Below are positions 46,639 to 57,924 of a stretch of DNA of 64,000 bases, in pieces; positions within the stretch are counted from its first letter, which is position 1; each line of letters starts with the position of its first letter. The stretch covers positions 13,144,743 through 13,208,742 of the forward strand of contig OY754977.1 of the NCBI GenBank assembly GCA_963576475.1, written 5' to 3'. A program made the translations under genes and the position numbers. The notes below the pieces were generated by a model that ran no database searches, was not told the origin of the DNA, and saw only the letters and a list, made by a program, of their open reading frames with translations. The stretch is from Molanna angustata. Taxonomy: Eukaryota > Arthropoda > Insecta > Trichoptera > Molannidae.

Positions 46639-46992
46639 CAACTGTCGATTTGTTCAGGAGAACTTTGTTCTCTTAACATATCGACAATGTTTCAAGCCAG
46701 GATACGCGAGAATTGTATGGAGAGGTCTACTTTTTTCACGGCTTTTCCAACTTTGAAGTAAAAAAACACCAACTTAGAGGCTTCGCAGCATATATGTTCC
46801 ATACACGGATTTATCCAACTGTCGATTTGTTCAGGAGAACTTTGTTCTCTTAACATATCGACAATGTTTCAAGCCAGGATACGCGAGAATTGTATGGAGA
46901 TGTCTCCTTTTTTCACGGCTTTTCCAACTTTGAAGTCAAAAAACACCAACTTAGAGGCTTCGCAGCATATATGTTCCATACACGGATTTACT
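46639..46992. repeat. 177-bp tandem duplication
   Basis: 46639-46815 and 46816-46992 are nearly identical, each starting CAACTGTCGATTTGTTCAGG and ending CCATACACGGATTTA. The start matches, in inverse, the TGAACAAATCGACAGTTGGA at 47812-47833. Confidence 0.9.
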
Positions 46993-47162
46993 CAGAATTT
47001 GGAGTAAAACATTTTGTGTGTCTGTGTGTCTGTGTGAAGACTTAATAGTTTGATATGTACTTAATATCCAAACATACATACAGAGCCATCATGCTGTTTT
47101 CATATTCCGGGTAGGAAAACAGGACTGACCTCCATACTGTCCTATATTGACATACATACATT

Positions 47163-47381
47163 CTCAGTTGGTTGGGTATCTGACTACTGATCCAAAGGTC
47201 CCGGGTTCGATTCCCGGTGGAGACACAGTTTTTAATTGTGTTTTCAGTCTGGATCTGTGAGACGATTAATATCGCAAGTCTCCAGAATGTGGCTACTTGT
47301 TATTGGGTGCGTGTCAAATTAATATTTGACATAGTACCTGTTAGTTGCCCGAGAAGCAATTTTAAATAAATAAATAAATAA
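47163..47381 (+). mobile_element. SINE-B copy 4, with target duplication
   Basis: 5' truncated at CTCAGTTGG, B box near 47205-47217, complete body to GTTGCCCGAGAAGCAA and a (TAAA)n tail. ATACATAC at 47152-47159 and 47382-47389 is a candidate target-site duplication. Confidence 0.88.
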
Positions 47382-47514
47382 ATACATACCAACATGTGTT
47401 AAAATTTTCAATAATTTGGATTTATGGGTTTGTATGTAGTTTGATTCTTATTCTTCAACTATACATACTATCGCTATCGACAGTTGGATCTCATGTGTTA
47501 CATGCAACTTGTTT

Positions 47515-47840
47515 ATAGAAAATTAAATTATCTAATTGGGGTGATTCGGCTTTTTCGATGTTTTTAAAAAACAATTTGAGTTCAGCGTTTTAACTTTCAT
47601 AGTTTTTGAGGTATATATGGAAAAATATAGTTAAAATTTAAAAGTTGATAACCCCTGGCAGAATGAAAATTTCAAAATTCTAAGTATAAAAATAATATAG
47701 GCCTATTATTTTCTATATATTCTGAAATTTTGGGCTCTGTGCATAGAGCGGATCAAAATTTATAAGGGAAACACACACATAGAGAAATAAATTCTTTTGA
47801 ACAAATCGACAGTTGGATTACGCCAGCAAAAAACTGTTTG
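47515..47840. repeat. Repeat Y flank piece
   Basis: TTGGGGTGATTCGGCTTTTT at the start and AATCGACAGTTGGATTAC at the end correspond to 33350-33760. Function is unknown. Confidence 0.6.
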
Positions 47841-48560
47841 CTTTTAATATCATTTACGAATAAAACGGCCCACTAGAAATATAAAAATATGAGCAGAATG
47901 TATTTTTTTAGAGATAATATTGGACAAGTATTTATATTGTCGTTCACATTATTTGCGAAATACAACGAAACACAAATAAACACAGTATTATAATAAAACA
48001 CGTATTCTTTTCTTGATTCAATTTGTTGTTTACCAAAAGAATGAAATTAAGCTAAAGAAATCAATTGATTTTAATTACATCGATTGGTGACGTTTTATAG
48101 AATTCAATAAAAATCCTGTACTATTCCAAACGGTGCGTTGGAAAAAAAAATTCCCGCAAGGAGTTTCGTAATTAGGACAACCCATTTGGTTTTATAAACT
48201 GAAATATTAAAATAACGTTTTTGAGACCTCATAAGTAAGATTTAAAATAGGTCTTGGTCTTAAGTTAGTAATTAATTTCTTTTCGTCATGAAATGATAGT
48301 GCTTCTAACCTCTTATATGAAATTATTTCCTGTAGACGTATCAACGAACTACAATTCATCATAACACTTTATCCATAATCCATAAGTATCCACAACAGAT
48401 TTATCCATAATGAAAATAAAAATATCAGAAGTAAATGAATACCAAAAATACTAGTAAGTATATAAAATACTATAATTATATTCACAATAACGTGGATTAA
48501 CCATACCATAACTTTAATGCAAATGTAAATAGACATGAACATCATGAAAAACATGAAAAA
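47841..48560. other. Unassigned stretch
   Basis: No feature recognised. Confidence 0.4.
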
Positions 48561-48564
48561 AAAA

Positions 48565-48925
48565 AGTTAGTTAAGTAACAGTACACAATGATAAAATTAT
48601 TTTAACCTATACTAACAATGCAATTTTTCCATGAACGCGCTAATTTTACCATTATTCTTTAAAACTGTATGAAAGTAACAGTACTTAAAGTCAAACTAAA
48701 GAATAAAATTAACTCAGAAAAGGTTATTTTATTATAACCTATAGTAACAATCAAAATTTTCTACGAACGCGCTAATTTTACATAGTATTGTTCAACACTT
48801 TATATCAGTTAGAGTAGGTACTTAACAATATTTATGTCAAAGTAATGAAAAAATAAAACTTTGAAATGGTAGTTTTATCGTAAACCATACGAATAATATT
48901 TTTTCTATGAACGCGCATATTTTAA
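48565..48925. repeat. Degenerate tandem repeat, about 135 bp, three copies
   Basis: TATGAACGCGC or ACGAACGCGCTAATTTTA recurs near 48632, 48765 and 48907, each preceded by an AACCTATANTAACAAT-like block and separated by GTAACAGTAC- and TCAAANTAA-like segments. Confidence 0.65.
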
Positions 48926-48974
48926 TGTACATACAATTTATTATTCTAGACGAACCCTGCTTGCAACTCCAGTA

Positions 48975-49030
48975 AATAATAAATAAATTAGGATGATTTT
49001 TATAGCGCCGTTTTTGTGATAACCTCACCT
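48975..49030 (-). mobile_element. LINE 3' UTR end, GCGCCC family
   Basis: On minus: GAGGTGAGGTTATCACAAAA, ACGGCGCTATAAAAATCATC and an A/T tail, matching 10576-10646. Confidence 0.65.
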
Positions 49031-49882
49031 CGTTAAATTGACACCGTAGTTAAATAGACTTTCGCTATTTGAAGCCGAACACATGTTATATATGTAGAGC
49101 GAGACTAAATCCCCGTAATGAAATGCTACTTGTGTGAAAGAGAAAGGAACTCTGCAATAATCAGCATATGAAGCACAACTAGCAACGTTTTGCTTCAAAT
49201 GGTATAAAATAATAATACAGTTGGTACCTATAGGGAATCAACAGGCGCGCGGTACTTACACGGCTGCTATAACGAACGTCTTATAATATTTAACAGGCGC
49301 GCGCAATATTTCTGCAATTTATATAGTAATTTTTATGCAATTTATTTATTTTTTATGTATTTATTTACTATATTTGCAGACGAATGCCAGGCTTTCAAGG
49401 TTCGTCTATAAATCCGCTACTGATTCCATGTAGTACGCATGCTATGGATCGACAATCTACTACCGACGGGGAAAACCACTCGTTTCTCGTGAAGCTTTCG
49501 CATCCTTTTGGAGCAAAAGATTGGAGAGTTCACACTGGAGCGGACGATTCGAAATACGAATTAGAAAATTGAGGTTAAAAGACCAGAGTCCATGAGGTCA
49601 TATTTTAATGATTTTTTCACATTACACGTAGTTTGAATCTAATTTACTAATCTATGTCAGTAAGTGATTTTATATAAAAGTTAATTATTTATAGTGTGAC
49701 ATTTTTTCAAAATGTTTAACTGTGGGCTATGATGATAATGGTTCTATATAAAAACACCAATACAGTAACGGAGAATATACTTATTTCAAAATATTTTATC
49801 GTTTGACTAACATTGAGCATTTCTTAAAAAATATTTTTCGTTGTTACAATGATTATATTATATTCAGTCTTATACATTATAA
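49031..49882. other. Unassigned stretch with small ORF
   Basis: ORF 49384-49572 is less AT-rich than its surroundings, but no motif was recognised. GGCGCGCG motifs occur at 49233 and 49292. Confidence 0.4.
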
Positions 49883-50205
49883 CTTATAATAATAATAATA
49901 ATAAATGGATAATTTCTATACCACCATTTTTGTGTATCCACCTCAAGGGCGCTTAACAATAATACCTGGAAAAAATAATAATAAACAAGGAAATAATCAC
50001 TTAATCACTATACGAGTTTTTGAAAAGATAAGTTTTTAACTGTTTTTTAAACACACTTTCACTGTCTATCGATCTTAACCTATATGGAAGCTTATTCCAC
50101 TGAACCAGACCCACTACAGCAAATGCTCTTTCACCAAAGTTCGTCATTCGACACGTATTTTGCTCTTTTAGTCGATGCATTGCATCAACAGTACTCACGT
50201 AGAGT
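49883..50205 (-). pseudogene. CR1-like LINE C-terminus and (ATT)n-tailed 3' UTR
   Basis: ORF 50001-50198 (-) reads MHRLKEQNTCRMTNFGERAF, then AVVGLVQWNKLPYRLRSIDS, then FKKQLKTYLF. This matches the RxxxxGxRAFxxxxPxxWNxLPxxLRxxxSxxxFKxxLKTYLF ending of CR1-like ORF2. Downstream on the same strand, CGCCCTTGAGGTGGATACA and (TTA)n at 49883-49905 complete the 3' end. It is strongly 5' truncated with an intact terminal frame, and links the GCGCCC-type 3' UTR to a CR1-like protein. Confidence 0.8.
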
Positions 50206-50317
50206 TAATATAAACATATTTTACGATCTATTTAATTACGTTAAACTATAGGTACTTCAATATATGTTTTTTCAATATGTATTGATTTTTTAAATTTTAT
50301 TAATTTAACTCTATCTT

Positions 50318-50550
50318 AAAATATACAGAGCGGAAAGGAATGGAATGAGAGGTCGGGGACGCCCAAGAAAGGGATGGCACGACCATATGAACGAAATTTT
50401 GAAAGACGGAAATGTTAGAAGTGTGAACAATAGACGAGCATGTATGAATGTGGACGAAACGAGGGATGCGTGCCAGGATAGAAAAATGTGGCGTTCGGTT
50501 CTCTCTGCCTACCCCGCAAGGGACATGGCGTGATGGTATGTATGTATGTA
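50318..50550 (+). mobile_element. Short RTE-like copy with 8-bp target duplication
   Basis: Open frame KIYRAERNGMRGRGRPRKGW...SVLSAYP...MA, the C-terminus of the same family as 50786-52515, with a deletion after RRACM. Tail GATGGTATGTATGTATG. TCTATCTT occurs at 50310-50317 and 50551-50558, fitting target-site duplications right at the homology borders. Confidence 0.82.
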
Positions 50551-50785
50551 TCTATCTTTATCTCTAAGCACATCTATGTTTACATTGTAACTTATCTATG
50601 GGAAATATTGTGATTGCACATATGAATCAAATTTATTATTTATAAAACGAAAATGTGTATGTGTGGTATGTAATTGTTTTTTCTCTTAAGAAATAAATAA
50701 TATAAAATAAAATAAAATAAAATAAAGTTCGCAATTCGCACTGAATATGTTCGTATTTGATTTAAATAGAACGTAAAGTATGCCA

Positions 50786-52515
50786 TGATAAAGATGATAA
50801 AGATGGATGTATGGTTATAGACGAGGAAAAAGTCAAGGAAAGATGGAAGGAATATTTTGAAGAGTTATATGAAAGTACACAGTGCGAAAGTCTGACGAAC
50901 AACAGAATACCGATAAATGAATGTGAGAATGACAGCGAGAAAATTTCAATAGAAGAGGTCAGAGAGGCAGTGAAGCATGCACGTACAGGAAAGGCTGCGG
51001 GATTTGATTGCATACCAACTGAATTCATCAAATATGGTGGCGAAAAGACGATGGAATGGTGTCATTGCCTCTTCAACAAATGTTGGGAGACAGGACATAC
51101 TCCGTCAGATTGGAGAAACGCAGTGATTGTGCCCCTCTTTAAAAAAGGGTCAAAATTAGACTGCAAGAACTACCGAGCTATCAGTCTGCTGAGTTCAGTT
51201 GGAAAATTGTATGCTAGGATACTAGATCAAAAGTTGAGAAAGGCTACAGCAAGCAAGGTATGGGATGCACAAGGAGCGTTTGTTGGAGGTAGAGGATGCA
51301 CCGACCAAATTTGTTCCCTTCGAATGGCGACTGAAAGGGTTCTGGCAAAAAACCAAAAGCTTTTCTGCGCTTTCATAGACCTGGAAAAGGCCTATGACAA
51401 AGTAGACCGTGAAAAACTCTGGAACGTGCTATCAGTGTATGGAGCGGGTAGCAGGCTGATAGGGGCAATATCATCTCTATATGAGGAAAGCCAAGCCTGT
51501 GTGAGAATTGAAAACTCTCTCACAGGATGGTTCTCCATTAATATGGGAGTGAAGCAAGGGTGCGTACTATCACCGTGGCTCTTTAATCTATACATTGACT
51601 ACTGTGTGAGAGCACTAAAGAATGAGAACATTGGGCTGAAACTGGAAGGTGTGACTGTATGTGATCTAATGTATGCGGATGACAAAGTATTAATGGCTGA
51701 AAGCGTGGAAGACTTGGAATGTTTGGTTAAAATAGTATTCGATGGATGCATGCAAAATGGATTGAGAATGAATGCAACTAAATCTAAAGTAATGGTATTT
51801 GAGAAGAGCGAAAGACAAACAAAATGCGAGATACGAGTGGAGAATGTACAATTAGAACAAGTGGATGAATATTTATACTAAGGAAGCATGTTTCAGCGTG
51901 ATGGAAGATTGGAAAAAGATATTGAAAGGAGAGTAACGGCAGGTAATAGAGTGAATGGTGCATTAAGACCGGTAATGGCTGACCCAATTATTTCGAGGCA
52001 AGCAAAGCTCGCGGTACACAATGGTATCGTCGCACCGACTCTAATGTATGCTAGTGAGACATGGACATGGCAGAAGACGCATGAAAGTAGAATTAACGCG
52101 GTTGAAATGAGGTCACTAAGACGAATGTGTGGTAAAACGATGTATGATAGAATAAGAAATGAGGATATTAGACGAGAATGTATGATTGAAAGAAATATCG
52201 TAAGTAAGATGAAAATAAATGCCCTAAGGTGGTTCGGCCACATAGAAAGAATGAGTGATGACCGTCTGACAAAAAAAGTATACAAGGCTGATAAAAGAGG
52301 AATGAAAAGTAGAGGTCGGCCAAGAAAGAGTTGGCACGATCACATAAATGGGATTTTGAAAGATGGAGATGTTAGAAGTAAGAATAATAGAAGAGCGTGT
52401 ATGAGACGATTTATGGACGTGAATGAAGCGAGGAATGTATGTCAAGAGAGAGGAGTCTGGCGTTCGGTTCTCTCTGCCTACCCCAAATAGGGAAATGGCG
52501 TGATGGTATGGTATG
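50786..52515 (+). mobile_element. RTE-like retrotransposon with 13-bp target duplication
   Basis: GTAAAGTATGCCA at 50773-50785 and 52516-52528 flanks the element exactly. The copy is 5' truncated within the ORF, has a very short 3' UTR and ends GTGATGGTATGGTATG. Perfect duplications and a nearly open frame imply a young insertion. Confidence 0.92.
50811..52490 (+). pseudogene. RTE-like reverse transcriptase with one in-frame stop
   Basis: A single frame of 560 codons is broken only by TAA at 51879-51881. The first part (356 codons) has KAAGFDCIPTEFIKYGGE, VPLFKKGSKLDCKNYRAISL, FIDLEKAYDKVDR with a catalytic Asp near residue 180, GVKQGCVLSPWLFNLYI near 246-262 and MYADDKVLM with YADD at 288-291. 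The second part (51888-52490) has the usual C-terminus: YASETWTWQKTHESRINAVE, RWFGHIERMSDDRLTKKVYK, GRPRKSWHDHINGILKDG and SVLSAYPK. The stop falls in the EYLYxGSMF motif. Homology extends upstream to about 50786 without the endonuclease domain. Both YADD aspartates are present. Confidence 0.92.
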
Positions 52516-52528
52516 GTAAAGTATGCCA

Positions 52529-53161
52529 AATCTCAAACTCGTCCGTGCGCCCATTTATCCGGAAATTGTACTTAACGTTTTCGCTTCACGTATTAATATA
52601 TAGAAGATTAGTTAATATTGAAATTGTCTCAATAAATTTTTTCAATTAGCTATCCAAGTGAAACTTCACTTTGACAACATTATAACTTTGTTAAAATGTG
52701 TAAATTCGCCTCATTATATAAAATTGACATGTCACATTGTGAAACAGCCCGTGCACATACATATGTATTATATTAAACAACAATGAGGCCAAAGTTTTTG
52801 TTTGGTATCGTTTTGTTATCGAACACAATACAAACAGATTGTTGACGACAGATTGTTTTTCCTATTTCCATCACCTTCCAGGAAACATCATCTCTCCTTC
52901 TCTCTCCATCTACTCCTCTGTTGTTGGAGTGGGAGCACACGTGTATCTAAATGTAACATTAACCATTTACCTGATTGGGCGGGTGGCGCTTTCTCTGTCT
53001 ACGTATTCTCCTCAAAGCCGCGCACAACTAATGAAGAGATTATGGTCCGGTGTTGCGATGGACTCTTTATTTGTTATGTTACTTAAAACAACATAGCTCA
53101 ACGTTTAAGGGAGACTAAGTTTTATAAGTAACTATTTGTATTAGGTAAATCAAATCAAGTC
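52529..53161. other. Unassigned stretch
   Basis: Overlapping ORFs at 52802-53096 are locally less AT-rich, but no motif is recognised. Confidence 0.4.
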
Positions 53162-53247
53162 ATACATACCATCAAGCTATGTCCCTAATGAGAATCCATG
53201 TCTATAACGAGGTTGATAGAGAGAATCGAACGCCACACTTTTTTATC
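53162..53247 (-). mobile_element. RTE-like 3' end, opposite orientation
   Basis: On minus: GTGTGGCGTTCGATTCTCTC, then GGGACATAGCTTGATGGTAT and GTATGAC, the same terminal block as the copy ending at 50550. It is diverged and truncated. Confidence 0.65.
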
Positions 53248-53701
53248 CTGACACGAAACGATTGCCTTATCAACATTCATACATCGTATCATAATTAGAA
53301 TACTTTACATATTAATAAAGACAGATATTTTTGGTGAAAGTCTAGTGACATTCAGAAGAAACATTTCCTCACCTATAAACTAGCTTTTTTGTTTTTACTA
53401 GCTATTATTTTGTTTTTACTCTTTTTTATCTGTTTGATGATAAATGTATCTTTTATAGTAATGTTTTTCTTTTGTTAACATCTTTCACTTTTTATCTTTG
53501 TTGTGATCTTAGTTTCTATTGTATCTATTCATTTTATATAAATTCCATTTTACATATTTTTATTTTCTTATAGATTTGTACGCCAATTTTTATTGCAGGA
53601 TGAGGCCGCATGTAATAGGTTGTCCAGTTTTGTAGGAGCTTGCTCTTATTTTATGGAACTATTGATGTATAATAACTTGTTAGCTGTACCTAAGTTGTCC
53701 T
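53248..53701 (+). other. Possible old LINE 3' UTR
   Basis: The T-rich stretch ends with TTGTACGCCAATTTTTATTG, GATGAGGCCGCATG and AACTTGTTAGCTGTACC directly before an (AAAT)n run, as expected of a LINE 3' end, but no ORF is readable. Confidence 0.4.
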
Positions 53702-54068
<367 letters not shown>

Positions 54069-54339
54069 ACATGTTCGTCTGATGTTCAAGGATCTTACAT
54101 TTCCCACTTTCAGAATATAGTTCAAATTGTCGAGTCATCCCTTTCTTGGACGGCTCCGTCCTCACATTCTATTCCTGTTCGCAATGTTTATTTTCTTCGT
54201 CATTTATTCTCCCCATTTGGCCAAACCATGTCAATGTGTTCACTTTCATTCTAGTAATGAAATCTTACATTCTTTCTTTGTGTCCTCATTTCTTATCCTA
54301 TCATACATCGTTCTTTCACAAGAATTATCAAGTTTTCAT

Positions 54340-55440
54340 AGTAAAATATTTAAATCAAAAACAACTTAACACACTCATTTCATGAAAATTCTGAAAAGTT
54401 TCCATAACAAATTTGAATACGTTGAGGAGTGCATTAGTAGTGAGGAACAAATATAAAATTTTAAGTTATGTTTGTGAATATACGAAGAAAATAAAATTGA
54501 CTTAAATGAAAGGATGAAAGTATTACCTACATTTCATTCTATTGATGATCAAGGCGTTATCTATTAAAAAAAGTTGATATGGTGTAATGATATCTTATGT
54601 ACATACATATCAACACGGAATAATAGGGGGGGAGGATCAACCACCAATATTTGAGCGGGTGTGCATTATCTTATTAAAAGAAGCACATCACATGAGTTTA
54701 TGGTCACACATGTCGTCTCGGCTCAACTAAAACGACAACATTTAGAATGGGTGGTGAATCACATTTCTGAACTTATCGTGATGTTGATAATTCTGTTTTA
54801 TTAACGATTACCCAGAAACGATGATGATAGAAAATAGTTGAAGTACTTCTACTTAACCAATGTCATTATATTGTGTTCCTAGATTAATGATTAACAAAAT
54901 CAGAAAGAAATGGAAGCTGTTCATATAAAACGATCGCAAATAATAATAAAACGACTTCACTACCAAGTCACTCCACAAAATATTCAAATTTTGTGTGGAA
55001 TATTTTCAGCATTTTCATGAAATGAGTTGATAAAATTATTTTTGATTTAAGTATTTTATAATGAAAACTTGATAATTCTTCGATGGCATTTTGTGAAAGT
55101 AATGTGTCTTTTTAGCATTATGAAAATGAAAATATCAAATTTTATGTTTCCTGAGTTTGGGGTCTCTTTGAAATATTTGACAGTTAAAAAAAATGAAAAA
55201 CACTGATCAGATATCCTATGAATAAAATTTTAAAATACGATACAATTTGAAAAAAAACGAATGAGTACTTTAGTCTTTAATTGAACACGACATACAAAGC
55301 ACACAGCATATACATTTTGATGAAACTTTCAGAATACAATCTCAGCATGATACTAGTTAATGAAAAAATAACCTTAAAAATAGCGAATTACTCAGTATAT
55401 TCCATTGGGGTACAGAGGAGTAAAAAAACAATTTGTTATA
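54340..55440 (+). repeat. Repeat X, copy 2, with inverted outer piece
   Basis: 54960-55440 matches 4890-5370 in reverse. In addition 54345-54450 is an inverted copy of 54960-55070 (TCATTTCATGAAAA and AAATTTGAATACG landmarks), so this locus has long inverted repeats enclosing about 500 bp. No coding capacity was seen. Confidence 0.6.
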
Positions 55441-55558
55441 ATGCCTCCTGATTCTGATATTTTGAAAGAAAACAACCCCGCGTGACAAGATAATTGACTT
55501 TGGTCAGTTCAAGTGAATTGTTAAGGAAATTCGAGCCGATGTGCGTGTTTTTTTTTAA

Positions 55559-55640
55559 TCCTACATTCTCTAAATTAAGCATAAATGCTTTAGCTATAGG
55601 TGAACGAAATCGATCGAGGCAGGATTCGAAATCGCATCGT
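55559..55640 (-). mobile_element. SINE-C copy 2, partial
   Basis: On minus: TTCGAATCCTGCCTCGATCG, TTTCGTTCACCTATAGC and AAGCATTTATGCTTAATTTA, matching SINE-C at 43735-43913 from the B box onward. The A-box half is absent. Confidence 0.75.
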
Positions 55641-56202
55641 TGTTTCTGTCAACCTCATTACGGGTATTATGTGATTTAATATGTGTACCTATTCGTATAA
55701 ACAAAGCGTGTTTGACATGATTTAAAATGAGGTGACTCTGTTCTTATTTTTTGAAATTCCTATTATTAGAGCACGATGAAGGCACTCTTAATTTGGAGAG
55801 TTGGACCGAAATACGCACTTTGTTGCTAAACTCGTATTTTTTAGGAACCCACTGTAATACCGGGACTAAGATTTGAACCTTCATTAAATCTGATAGACTG
55901 ACCCAAACGATGAATCTCCACGAATTATTTTGCTTCTGCCTTTGTGATTCTTTTGGGTTTCGCAAAACAGAGAAAGAGAGAAAAAGCTGTAATTACTAAT
56001 GATTATTTTTCCATATTACGTAAATGGGTTTTTCCATCCAATTTGAATTTAAATACGGCGTTCTTTTCATCATTTGGATTAAATACAGACAAAGGTAAAT
56101 ATGCTACATATTTTGTACCTACCTAGATATTATACCCGCCTATAATAATTTGATAAAAGGAAAAATTCCCAGAAAGGATTGAATATAATCTGCGTATGCT
56201 GA
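55641..56202. other. Unassigned stretch
   Basis: Small ORFs at 55744-55965 (-) and 55944-56126 (+) lack motifs. Confidence 0.4.
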
Positions 56203-57339
56203 TTTTTTTTAAGCGGTTTACGGAATGGATCCCACTTACCTATCCGATATTTGCATATATAATTTTTTTAAGCGGTTTACGGAATGGATCCCACTTACCT
56301 ATCCGATATTTGCATATATAATTTTTTTAAGCGGTTTACGGAATGGATCCCACTTACCTATCCGATATTTGCATATATAATTTTTTTAAGCGGTTTACGG
56401 AATGGATCCCACTTACCTATCCGATATTTGCATATATAATTTTTTTAAGCGGTTTACGGAATGGATCCCACTTACCTATCCGATATTTGCATATATAATT
56501 TTTTTAAGCGGTTTACGGAATGGATCCCACTTACCTATCCGATATTTGCATATATAATTTTTTTAAGCGGTTTACGGAATGGATCCCACTTACCTATCCG
56601 ATATTTGCATATATAATTTTTTTAAGCGGTTTACGGAATGGATCCCACTTACCTATCCGATATTTGCATATATAATTTTTTTAAGCGGTTTACGGAATGG
56701 ATCCCACTTACCTATCCGATATTTGCATATATAATTTTTTTAAGCGGTTTACGGAATGGATCCCACTTACCTATCCGATATTTGCATATATAATTTTTTT
56801 AAGCGGTTTACGGAATGGATCCCACTTACCTATCCGATATTTGCATATATAATTTTTTTAAGCGGTTTACGGAATGGATCCCACTTACCTATCCGATATT
56901 TGCATATATAATATTTTTTAAGCGGTTTACGGAATGGATCCCACTTACCTATCCGATATTTGCATATATAATTTTTTTAAGCGATTTACGGAATGGATCC
57001 CACTTACCTATCCGATATTTGCATATATAATTTTTTTAAGCGGTTTACGGAATGGATCCCACTTACCTATCCGATATTTGCATATATAATTTTTTTAAGC
57101 GGTTTACGGAATGGATCCCACTTACCTATCCGATATTTGCATATATAATTTTTTTAAGCGGTTTACGGAATGGATCCCACTTACCTATCCGATATTTGCA
57201 TATATAATTTTTTTAAGCGGTTTACGGAATGGATCCCACTTACCTATCCGATATTTGCATATATAATTTTTTTAAGCGGTTTACGGAATGGATCCCACTT
57301 ACCTATCCGATATTTGCATATATAATTTTTTTAAGCGGT
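56203..57339. repeat. 59-bp satellite-like array, 19 copies
   Basis: The unit contains CGGAATGGATCCCACTTACC, TATCCGATATTTGCATATAT and AATTTTTTTAAGCGGTTTA. The landmark CGGAATGG occurs first at 56221 and last at 57284, giving 18 periods of 59 bp plus one extra base. Copies are almost identical. The only changes noticed are an ATATTTTTT variant near 56911 and a GCGATTT variant near 56981. The ORF 56815-57030 results from the period. Confidence 0.97.
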
Positions 57340-57366
57340 TTAAAAAAATTATATATGCAAATATCG
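57308..57366. repeat. Palindromic terminus of the 59-bp array
   Basis: 57308-57334 and 57340-57366 are perfect 27-bp inverted repeats around GCGGT. The array thus ends by turning back on itself for half a unit. Confidence 0.92.
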
Positions 57367-57479
57367 CATTAGAAAGAAGGTGTCTTCTGATTTGTTCCAT
57401 TTGAATTTGGTCAAGATCTGATCATGGGATCTGAGGAATCCATTAAATTCTGAAATTTTCTTGAATACCTTTGGCATGT

Positions 57480-57800
57480 ATGTCGTACAGATTTCATAGA
57501 TTACAGACAAATGTCGTACAGATTGCATATGTAGATTACAGGCGAAAGTCGAACAGATTTAATGGATTACAGGCAAATTTCGTACATATTTCATAGATTA
57601 CAGGCGAATGTCGTAAAGATTTTATAGATTACAGGCGAACGTCGTATAGATTTCATAAATTACAGGCAAATGTCGTACAGATTGCATAGATTACAGGCAA
57701 ATGTCGTACAGATTTCATAGATTACAGGCGAAAGTCGTACAGATTTCATGGAGTACAGGCGAATGTCGTACAGATTTCATAGATTACAGGCGAATGATTG
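57480..57800. repeat. 31-bp tandem array, about ten copies
   Basis: Unit GTCGTACAGATTTCATAGAT followed by TACAGGCGAAT, with point variation and small indels. It starts about 115 bp after the 59-bp array but has an unrelated unit. Confidence 0.9.
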
Positions 57801-57924
57801 GAGTAGGTTTTTTTCACTTTTATTCAATCTTACTCCAACCACAATAATAATAAAAATAATAGCTTTAGTATTCAGTTGTCGTTAAAATGCCGAACACATA
57901 ATTAACTTAACTTTTTAATTATGT

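Larger units (their letters stand above)
46403..47509. mobile_element. TIR element of repeat Y, about 1.1 kb
   Basis: AGTTGCACGTAACACATGAC at the left and AGTTGCATGTAACACATGAG (reverse complement) at the right head terminal inverted repeats of about 60 bp that continue through CTGTCGATRGCGATA and TTGAAGAAT. No transposase frame is visible. It contains a 177-bp tandem duplication and a SINE-B insertion. Outside its right end, 47515-47835 continues with sequence also present at 33345-33760, so the locus is a mosaic of related ends. Confidence 0.75.

Noticed and set aside
51893..52529. Minus-strand ORFs of 130 and 101 codons
   Set aside because: They are shadows of the RTE reverse transcriptase on plus.
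56815..57030. 71-codon repetitive ORF in the satellite
   Set aside because: The 59-bp period forces a changing frame; there are no independent signs of coding.
56203..57800. CRISPR array
   Set aside because: Units are contiguous with no unique spacers, and the genome is eukaryotic.
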